From: Catenulispora sp. GP43
GTDB taxonomy: Bacteria; Actinomycetota; Actinomycetes; Streptomycetales; Catenulisporaceae
Direction: 5' to 3'
Assembly: GCF_041260665.1 (NCBI RefSeq)
Contig: NZ_JBGCCT010000003.1
Location: 186,001 to 250,000 of the forward strand
DNA length: 64,000 nt
Shown piece by piece: positions 30,419-36,887 of this stretch. The notes under the pieces were generated by a model. The model saw only the letters and a list, made by a program, of their open reading frames with translations, searched no databases and was not told the origin of the DNA. The position numbers and the translations under genes are program-made. Every line of letters begins with the position of its first letter. Within the stretch, counting starts at the first letter, position 1.

Positions 30419-31477
30419 TCAGGCGGCCGGTCCTGTGCTCCCCCGCACGATCAGTTCCGTCGCGCTGTGCACGACCGCGCGCCCTTCGTCCAGCGGCGCG
30501 GCAGCCACCATCCGCATCGCCTGCTCGCCCATGCCCTCGGTGTCGACGCGCACGCTCGTCAGCGCGGGCACCAGGTCGGCGCAGATCGGCAGGTCGTCGA
30601 AGCCGACCAGGCTCACGTCCTCCGGAACCCGCCGTCCCGCCTCCCGCAACGCCGCCAGCGCCCCGATGGCCATCACGTCCGCCATCACGAACACCGCCGT
30701 CACCCCGGGATGCTCGGCCAGCAGCCGCCGGGTGGCGTCGTAGCCGCCGTCGCGCGTGAAGTCGCCCTCGATCTCGTGGCCGACCGGGTCGCCCGCGCTG
30801 TCGGCCACGCCCCTGCGGAACCCTGCGGAGCGGTCGGCGATCGTCACCAGCCCGCGGGGGCCGGCGATCATGCCGATCTCCCGGTGGCCCAGGCCCGCCA
30901 GGTGCAGGGCCGCCGCGTGGGCCCCTTCGGCGTTCGCCGGCAGCACGGCGTCGATCCCGGGCCCCTGGTCGCCGATGGCCACCACCCGGCCGCCGCCCTG
31001 CTGGTAGTCCAGCAGCCGCTCGCGCAGCGGCCCGGCCAGCGCGGGGTCCACCGGCGGCGAGCCGGCGACCAGGATCGCGCGGGCCCGCTGGGCCCCCAGG
31101 CGGGTGATGTAGTCCAGTTCCAGAGCGGGATCGCGGTAGGTGTTCGCGACCATCACCAGCAGGTCCTGCTCCCGCGCCACCCGCATCGCGCCGGCGGCGA
31201 TCGCCGAGAAGTACGGGTCGTTGACGTCGTGCACGAGCAGCCCGACCAGCGAGGTGGTGGCCCGGGCCAGCGCCTGCGCCGGGCCGTGCGAGACGTAGCG
31301 CAGCCGCGCGGCGACCTCGCGGACGTGCTCGCTCAGTTCGGCGTTGACCGTCCGGGTGCTGCCGTTGAGCACCCGGGAGGCGGTGGCCAGCGAGACGCCC
31401 GCGGCGTCGGCCACCTGCTGCAGGGTGGCGCCACCGCGGCGGGGGGCCGGCGAGGGTGTTGACCGCTGCGTGGACAC
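30419..31477 (-). CDS. LacI-family transcriptional repressor of the Gfo/DUF993 locus
   Basis: A 352-residue repressor. The helix-turn-helix ATLQQVADAAGVSLATASRVLNG at 17-39 and the hinge ending YVSHGPAQALA are followed by a periplasmic-binding-like sensor domain with LVGLLVHDVNDPYFSAIAAG and VSLVGFDDLPICADLVPALTSV. It is divergent from the Gfo/Idh/MocA operon; the 93-bp gap contains a perfect LacI-type palindrome, so it most likely represses both directions until an inducer related to that pathway is present. The inducer is unknown. Confidence 0.92.
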   Translation of the reverse strand: MSTQRSTPSPAPRRGGATLQQVADAAGVSLATASRVLNGSTRTVNAELSEHVREVAARLRYVSHGPAQALARATTSLVGLLVHDVNDPYFSAIAAGAMRVAREQDLLVMVANTYRDPALELDYITRLGAQRARAILVAGSPPVDPALAGPLRERLLDYQQGGGRVVAIGDQGPGIDAVLPANAEGAHAAALHLAGLGHREIGMIAGPRGLVTIADRSAGFRRGVADSAGDPVGHEIEGDFTRDGGYDATRRLLAEHPGVTAVFVMADVMAIGALAALREAGRRVPEDVSLVGFDDLPICADLVPALTSVRVDTEGMGEQAMRMVAAAPLDEGRAVVHSATELIVRGSTGPAA

Positions 31478-31507
31478 GCTCGTAACCTATCGCCTCGGGA
31501 CAGGTTC

Positions 31508-31521
31508 GGAAAGCGCTTTCC
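31508..31521. promoter_or_regulatory. LacI-type operator in the divergent promoter region
   Basis: GGAAAGCGCTTTCC is a perfect 14-bp palindrome with the central CG typical of LacI-family operators. It lies 30 bp upstream of the LacI start and 50 bp upstream of the oxidoreductase start. Confidence 0.8.
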
Positions 31522-31570
31522 AGCGCCGATCGGGCCTTTCGGTGATCACAACTAGGTCTCGGGAGCTGCG

Positions 31571-32731
31571 ATGACGCGCGAAGTAGTCGGCATAGCCATG
31601 AATGGCGTGACCGGACGTATGGGCTACCGCCAGCACCTGCTGCGGTCCATCCTCGCCATCCGCGAGCAGGGCGGCCTGCTCCTGCCCGACGGCCGCACGG
31701 TCTGGCCCGAGCCGGTCCTGGTCGGCCGCAACGCCGAGAAGATCGAGGCGCTGGCCGCGCAGCACGGCCTGGACAGGTGGACCACCTCCCTGGACGAGGC
31801 CCTGGCCGACCCGTCCGTCACCGTCTACTTCGACGCGCAGGTCACCCAGGCCCGCGTCCCGGCCATCACCCGGGCGATCGAAGCCGGCAAGCACATCTAC
31901 ACCGAGAAGCCGACCGCCGAGACCCTGGACGACGCGATCAGCCTCGCACGCCTCGCCGACGCCGCCGGCATCAAGCACGGCGTGGTCCAGGACAAGCTCT
32001 TCCTGCCGGGCCTGCTGAAGCTGAAGCGGCTGGTCGACTCCGGCTTCTTCGGCCGCATCCTGTCGGTGCGCGGCGAGTTCGGCTACTGGGTCTTCGAGGG
32101 CGACTGGCAGCCGGCACAGCGCCCGTCGTGGAACTACCGCACCGAGGACGGCGGCGGCATCATCCTCGACATGTTCCCGCACTGGCGCTACGTGCTGGAC
32201 CACGTGATCGCCCCGGTCCAGAGCGTCTACGCCGAGGCCCGCACGGACATCCCGACCCGCTGGGACGAGCAGGGCCGGGAGTACAAGGCCACCGCCGACG
32301 ACGCCGCCTACGCCATCTTCGAGCTCGAAGGCGGCATCGTCGCCTCCCTGAACTCCTCGTGGACCACCCGCGTCAACCGCGAGGAACTGGTCGAGTTCCA
32401 GATCGACGGCACGCACGGCAGCGCCGTCGCGGGCCTGCGCAACTGCAAGGCCCAGCACCGCGCGGCGACCCCCAAACCGGTGTGGAACCCGGACATCCCG
32501 GCGACCGAGGACTTCCTGGCGCAGTGGCAGGAGGTCCCGGACAACGCCGTCCTGGACAACGGCTTCAAGGTCCAGTGGGAGATGTTCCTCGCGCACCTGG
32601 TCGCCGACGCGCCGTACACCCACGACCTGTGGGCCGGCGCCCGCGGCGTGCAGCTGGCCGAACTCGGCGCGCGATCCTGGCGCGAAGGCCGCAAGATCGC
32701 CGTACCGGACCTCGACCGGACCGGGAAGTGA
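31571..32731 (+). CDS. Gfo/Idh/MocA family oxidoreductase
   Basis: A 386-residue NAD(P)-dependent dehydrogenase of the glucose-fructose/inositol type. The N-terminal Rossmann region starts VVGIAMNGVTGRMGYRQHLL, followed by PVLVGRNAEKIEALAAQHGL, and the family signature GKHIYTEKPTAETLDDA contains the conserved EKP lysine. The C-terminal substrate domain includes GGGIILDMFPHWRYVLDHV, where the histidine is a probable catalytic residue. It is first of three genes whose ends overlap by 4 bp, and is preceded by the LacI palindrome. A cyclic polyol, keto-sugar or similar substrate is likely; the identity is unknown. Confidence 0.9.
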   Translation: MTREVVGIAMNGVTGRMGYRQHLLRSILAIREQGGLLLPDGRTVWPEPVLVGRNAEKIEALAAQHGLDRWTTSLDEALADPSVTVYFDAQVTQARVPAITRAIEAGKHIYTEKPTAETLDDAISLARLADAAGIKHGVVQDKLFLPGLLKLKRLVDSGFFGRILSVRGEFGYWVFEGDWQPAQRPSWNYRTEDGGGIILDMFPHWRYVLDHVIAPVQSVYAEARTDIPTRWDEQGREYKATADDAAYAIFELEGGIVASLNSSWTTRVNREELVEFQIDGTHGSAVAGLRNCKAQHRAATPKPVWNPDIPATEDFLAQWQEVPDNAVLDNGFKVQWEMFLAHLVADAPYTHDLWAGARGVQLAELGARSWREGRKIAVPDLDRTGK

Positions 32732-33819
32732 GCACCCCGATGACCGGTTTCACCTCGCGCGTCGTGTACGCCGCCGCGCACGTCGTGGCGGACCCCGCCG
32801 CGGACAACGGAGCGGGCACCCCCGCGGTCCTGGACTGGGACGCGACCCTGCGCTTCCGCGAGCACCTGTGGTCGCTGGGCTTCGGCATCGCGGACGCGAT
32901 GGACACCGCCCAGCGCGGCATGGGCCTGGACTGGACAGCCACGCGAGAGCTGATCCGGCGCAGCGGCGAGGCCGCGAAGGCGGTCGGCGCGGCGAAGGTG
33001 CCCGCTCTGCTCGCGTGCGGCACGGGCACCGATCAACTCGCGGCGGGCGCACATTCGCTCCCTGACATCCAGGCCGCCTATGAGGAACAGCTCGGCGTGG
33101 TCGAGGAGGCTGGGGCACGCGTCATCCTGATGGCGAGCCGGGCCATGGCCGCGTCCGCGCAGTCCGCCGACGACTACCTGACCGTCTACGGCTCACTGCT
33201 GAATCAGGCCTCGAACCCGGTGATCCTGCACTGGCTGGGCGACATGTTCGACCCGGCCCTGACCGGCTACTGGGGCTCCGCCGACATCCCGACCGCCATG
33301 GCGACGGTCCTGGAGCTGATCAACGCCAACCCGGCGAAGGTCGACGGCATCAAGATCTCGCTGCTGAACGCCGACTACGAACTCGAACTCCGCAGCCGGC
33401 TGCCGGAAGGCGTCCGCCTCTACACCGGCGACGACTTCAACTACCCGGACCTCATCAAGGGCGACGCCGCCGGCCACTCCGACGCACTGCTGGGCATCTT
33501 CGACGGCATCGCGCGGCCCGCATCCCAGGCGCTGCAAGCTTTGGACCGCGGCGACCTGGAGACTTACGACCGCTTGATGGAGCCGACAGTCGAGCTGTCG
33601 CGGCACATCTTCGAGAAGCCGACCTTCAACTACAAGACGGGCCTGGTCTTCCTGGCCTACCTGAACGGCCACCAGGACCACTTCCGCATGGTCGGCGGCC
33701 TGGAGAGAGCGCGAGACGCCGCGCACCTGACCGAACTGCTGCGGCTGGCCGAGATCGCCGGGGTCGTCGACGATCCAGAGCTGGCGGCTGCAAGATTCGC
33801 GGCGGTGGTCGCCCCATGA
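32728..33819 (+). CDS. DUF993 family protein (aldolase-like TIM barrel)
   Basis: A 363-residue protein of the DUF993 family, which is related to dihydrodipicolinate-synthase-type class I aldolases. Conserved blocks include LDWDATLRFREHLWSLGFG, IADAMDTAQRGMGLDW, PVILHWLGDMFDPALTGYWG and VDGIKISLLNADYELELR, whose lysine is a candidate Schiff-base residue, and the C-terminal FLAYLNGHQDHFRMVGGLE. GTG 32728 overlaps the preceding stop as GTGA; ATG 32740 is the alternative. In this operon it probably cleaves or rearranges the product of the Gfo/Idh/MocA enzyme. The reaction is not established. Confidence 0.88.
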   Translation: MSTPMTGFTSRVVYAAAHVVADPAADNGAGTPAVLDWDATLRFREHLWSLGFGIADAMDTAQRGMGLDWTATRELIRRSGEAAKAVGAAKVPALLACGTGTDQLAAGAHSLPDIQAAYEEQLGVVEEAGARVILMASRAMAASAQSADDYLTVYGSLLNQASNPVILHWLGDMFDPALTGYWGSADIPTAMATVLELINANPAKVDGIKISLLNADYELELRSRLPEGVRLYTGDDFNYPDLIKGDAAGHSDALLGIFDGIARPASQALQALDRGDLETYDRLMEPTVELSRHIFEKPTFNYKTGLVFLAYLNGHQDHFRMVGGLERARDAAHLTELLRLAEIAGVVDDPELAAARFAAVVAP

Positions 33820-34646
33820 ATCTCTCCCTCAACCAAGCCACCGTCAAGCGCCTCACCCTCGCCGAAGCCGCCGCCGGCTGTGTCCGCGCCGGCATCCCGG
33901 CCATCGGCCTGTGGCGCGACCGCGTCCAGGAGATCGGCATCGAGGCGTCGGCCAGGCTCGTGCGCGAATCAGGCCTCGAGGTCACCAGCCTGTGCCGCGG
34001 CGGCTTCATGACCGCCGCCTCCGCCGAGGAGCGCGCCGCTGCGTTGGCCGACAACCGGCAGGCCGTGCTCGAAGCGGCCGGCGTCGGCACCGACGTGCTG
34101 ATCCTCGTGGTCGGCGGTCTCCCGTCCGGTTCCAGGGACCTGCCAGCCGCTCGCGGAGCCGTCGCCGAGGGCATCGCCGAGCTGGCGCCGTTCGCCGCCG
34201 AGCACGGTGTGAAGCTCGCCGTCGAGCCGCTGCATCCGATGTTCTGCGCGGACCGGGCCGTGGTCTCCACGCTCGGGCAGGCGCTCGACATCGCCGAGGC
34301 GTTCCCGGCCGAGCAGGTCGGCGTGGTCGTCGACACCTACCACGTGTGGTGGGATCCGGAGCTGGAGGCGTCGATCGCTCGCGCCGGCGCCGGGCATCGG
34401 ATCCTGTCCTACCAGGAGTGCGACTGGGTCGTGCCGCTGCCGGCCGACATGCTCCTGGGCCGCGGGCACGTCGGCGACGGCCACATCGACTTCGTGCGGA
34501 TGCGCGAGCTGGTGACCGCCGCGGGGTGGACCGGCGGTGCCGAGGTGGAGATCTTCAACCAGGAGATCTGGGACACGGACGGCGCCCGGACCATCGCCAC
34601 CGTCAGGGCCCGCCACGAGGCGGTCTGCGCCGCCTCGAGGGTCTGA
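33816..34646 (+). CDS. Sugar-phosphate isomerase/epimerase family TIM-barrel protein
   Basis: A 276-residue xylose-isomerase-like TIM barrel. It has the metal-site pattern of the family: glutamate in KLAVEPLHPMF, aspartate and histidine in VVVDTYHVWWDP, histidine in GRGHVGDGHIDF and glutamate in AEVEIFNQEIW. ATG 33816 overlaps the DUF993 stop (ATGA). It ends the three-gene operon and is likely an isomerase or epimerase step before or after the oxidoreductase. The C-terminus and stop are part of an 18-bp tandem repeat. Confidence 0.9.
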   Translation: MNLSLNQATVKRLTLAEAAAGCVRAGIPAIGLWRDRVQEIGIEASARLVRESGLEVTSLCRGGFMTAASAEERAAALADNRQAVLEAAGVGTDVLILVVGGLPSGSRDLPAARGAVAEGIAELAPFAAEHGVKLAVEPLHPMFCADRAVVSTLGQALDIAEAFPAEQVGVVVDTYHVWWDPELEASIARAGAGHRILSYQECDWVVPLPADMLLGRGHVGDGHIDFVRMRELVTAAGWTGGAEVEIFNQEIWDTDGARTIATVRARHEAVCAASRV

Positions 34647-34682
34647 GCCGCCTCGAGGGTCTGAGCCGCCTCGGGGGTCTGA
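34629..34682 (+). repeat. Triplicated 18-bp unit spanning a stop codon
   Basis: GCCGCCTCGAGGGTCTGA occurs at 34629-34646 and 34647-34664, and with one change (GGG for AGG) at 34665-34682. Each unit ends in TGA; the first is the stop codon of the isomerase gene. Because the period is a multiple of three, the extra TGAs remain in frame. Confidence 0.95.
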
Positions 34683-34699
34683 GCGGCCCCCGGACGAGA

Positions 34700-34735
34700 G
34701 CGGATCCGACCCGGGGGTCGGATCCGCTTCGTGTT
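34700..34735. terminator. Bidirectional stem-loop between converging genes
   Basis: GCGGATCCGACCC at 34700-34712 pairs perfectly with GGGTCGGATCCGC at 34715-34727, so the loop must open a few pairs. It separates the isomerase operon from the convergent exported-protein gene and can act in both directions. Confidence 0.8.
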
Positions 34736-34752
34736 ACAGGGAACTGATCAAC

Positions 34753-36630
34753 TCAGGACACCGTCACGTCGTCGTACAGGGTGTACGTCGGGTCGCCCGG
34801 GTAGTTGTCGTCCTTGTTGGTCAGCGTCAGCGTGTAGCTGTGGCCGGCGGTGACCGAGGCGGTCACCTGCTTCCAGCCCGAGGTCGGGTTGGTGCAGGTC
34901 TTGGGCAGGATGATCTTGGTGGTGCCGGTGGTGTTGTCCTTCAGCGTCGCCGTGGCCCAGTCGTAGGTCACGGTGTCGTCGCAGGTCACGTTGTACCAGA
35001 AGCCCAGCTTGCTGTTGCCCGTCCCGGCGGTGAAGGTCTGCGCGATGCTCGAGGTGCTGCTCGGGTTGGTGTTGCCGAGCTCGGCCGCGTAGCTGCCGGA
35101 GTGCGGGCCGGAGGTCGTCACCGAGGTGACGCCGGAGGCGGTCCAGCCGGACAGCGAGCCGTTCTCGAAGCCGCCGTTGACGATGACGTTACCGCCGCCG
35201 GTGGTCGCGTTCACCGTCCAGCCGAACGTCGCCGAGCCCGAGGCGCCGGTGGAGTCGGTGGCCGTGACGGTCACGTTCGAGGTGCCGGCCGTGGTCGGGG
35301 TGCCGGAGATCAGGCCGCTGCCACTGTCGATGGCGACGCCCTGCGGCAGACCGGTGGCCGCGTAGGTCAGCGTCTGGCCCGAGGCCGAGTCGGACGCCTG
35401 GATCTGCAGCGACACCGCGCTGCCGACCGTGGAGGTCTGGGCCGCCGGCTGCGTGACGGTGACCGTGCCGGAGCCACCGCCGTTGTGGGTCAGGATCTGG
35501 TGCGAGATCGCGCAGCCGTTGGTGTCGTTGGACCAGCTGGCCTGCTCGGCGAAGCTGTCCGAGCCCATCGTGACGTTCGCCGCGCCGCCGGTGGTGCCGG
35601 GCTTGAGCCACGCGCACTCGTCGGAGTTCTCCTGCTGGTAGTAGGAGCTCGACGAGGTCTGGTTGGTCCAGCCGCCGGCCGGGTTCTGGTCCGACATCAT
35701 CTCGTGCCACTCGTGGCCGAGGGTCATCGTGTAACCGTCGAGCAGGCCGTTGCTGCCGGAGTTGATGAAGTTGGTGCCGCAGGTCTGGCCGACGTCCATG
35801 TTGTACGGCTGGTTGGAGAACGCGATGTCACCGTAGTTGCTGGTGACCGCGCCGCCGTTCAGCGTGGTGTCGCCGTTCCAGTCGTGCCAGGCGCAGTAGC
35901 CGGTGTTGGGGTCCTGGTAGCCGTCCGGGTCGGTGCCGTGCGGGGACAGGATGACGTAGTAGGCGTCGCGGTTCGCCGCCGCGCTGGTGTTGCCGAAGTG
36001 CGCCGCCGCGTTGACCGCCTCGACACCCAGTTGGTGGCCGGTCGCCGCGGAGGGGGAGGCCGCCCCGTTGTCGTACCAGACGCCGGACAGCACGCCGCCG
36101 GTCTGGTAGGGGATGAAGTTCGCGTTGCTCGGGCAGCTGGTCGCGCCGGAGGCCACGTTCGGCCCGTCGCACCACTGAGTCAGGTCGGCCGACCAGGTCT
36201 CGCCGCCGGTGCCGATGTCCTGGAACATCTTCTGCACGACCGGCGCCGCGCCGTCCGGGTCGCCGGAGAAGTTGGCGAGCCCGTTGGAGTCAGTGCTCTG
36301 AGTTCCCCACTGGGTCCCGTAGAACACCAGGTACACCTTGGCGTGCCCGTCCAGCACGCCGATGCCGTCGACACCGCCGCCGTAGGCCAGCGTCTCCGAA
36401 CCCGTCGCCGCCGAGTGCCCGGCGGCGTTTATACGGTCGCAGAGCGTCTGCGTTTCCGTAGGCTGCACACCGTGCTTGTGGCTGTGCGGCGCGTGCTTGC
36501 AGGAGGCCGGGTTGATGTCCCAGGCCTGCGCGGTCTGCGCCGAGGCCGCCATCAGGCCGAAGCCGGCCGCCATGGTGGCGACAGCCGCTCCGGCCGCCGC
36601 GGCTCGTCGCCGCGTATACGTGTTTTTCAT
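34753..36630 (-). CDS. Secreted HExxH putative metalloprotease-like protein with Ig-like and carbohydrate-binding-like domains
   Basis: A 625-residue exported protein. The Sec signal MKNTYTRRRAAAAGAAVATM... ends near AQAWD. The N-terminal 350 residues contain the zincin motif GHEWHEMMSDQNP followed by a distal acidic block QENSDECAWL; this HExxHE...D-x-C-AW arrangement recurs in a poorly described group of secreted proteins. Then come a putative Ig-like (He_PIG) domain with LTYAATGLPQGVAIDSGSGL and ISGTPTTAGT, and a C-terminal galactose-binding-like domain beginning VIVNGGFENGSLSGWTASG. Activity is inferred only from the motif. ATG 36630 is chosen because it begins the signal peptide; the frame is open to 36729. 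Strand and terminator show a single-gene unit. Confidence 0.8.
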   Translation of the reverse strand: MKNTYTRRRAAAAGAAVATMAAGFGLMAASAQTAQAWDINPASCKHAPHSHKHGVQPTETQTLCDRINAAGHSAATGSETLAYGGGVDGIGVLDGHAKVYLVFYGTQWGTQSTDSNGLANFSGDPDGAAPVVQKMFQDIGTGGETWSADLTQWCDGPNVASGATSCPSNANFIPYQTGGVLSGVWYDNGAASPSAATGHQLGVEAVNAAAHFGNTSAAANRDAYYVILSPHGTDPDGYQDPNTGYCAWHDWNGDTTLNGGAVTSNYGDIAFSNQPYNMDVGQTCGTNFINSGSNGLLDGYTMTLGHEWHEMMSDQNPAGGWTNQTSSSSYYQQENSDECAWLKPGTTGGAANVTMGSDSFAEQASWSNDTNGCAISHQILTHNGGGSGTVTVTQPAAQTSTVGSAVSLQIQASDSASGQTLTYAATGLPQGVAIDSGSGLISGTPTTAGTSNVTVTATDSTGASGSATFGWTVNATTGGGNVIVNGGFENGSLSGWTASGVTSVTTSGPHSGSYAAELGNTNPSSTSSIAQTFTAGTGNSKLGFWYNVTCDDTVTYDWATATLKDNTTGTTKIILPKTCTNPTSGWKQVTASVTAGHSYTLTLTNKDDNYPGDPTYTLYDDVTVS

Positions 36631-36887
36631 CTCCGCCTTCGGTGGAGTAGAGGGGATGGGTGGCGAGCTAAGAATTTGCTGAAGGTCACCCCCGGACCGC
36701 ATCGGGGGAAACCCTTGAACAGCTCGCACATGACCAGCTCTTTACTGAAGGCGTCGTGGCCGGGAACACAGCGGGAACTCTTGTGACCGGGGGCGAGCAC
36801 GGCGTAACCTTCCCCGAACAGCCGCCGCGGCCCGCCAGAGGCGGAAAACGCGGCCGCCACCGGCATCGTGACCGCCAAGGACTTGAC
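36631..36887. promoter_or_regulatory. Divergent intergenic region between exported protein and LuxR regulator genes
   Basis: A 257-bp gap between divergent starts must hold both promoters. A CCCCCG/CGGGGG hairpin surrounds about 36690-36710, and the AAGGA at 36877-36881 is the LuxR-gene ribosome site. Otherwise no clear -35/-10 pair or palindrome was seen. Confidence 0.4.

Noticed and set aside
34629-34727. Repeats and hairpin considered as an attachment site or mobile-element end
   Set aside because: No integrase, transposase or target duplication is nearby; the hairpin is a terminator between converging genes and the repeats are local slippage products.
36756-36887. N-terminal extension of the LuxR regulator
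   Set aside because: The 44 extra codons show no similarity to the family, and a good ribosome site precedes ATG 36888.
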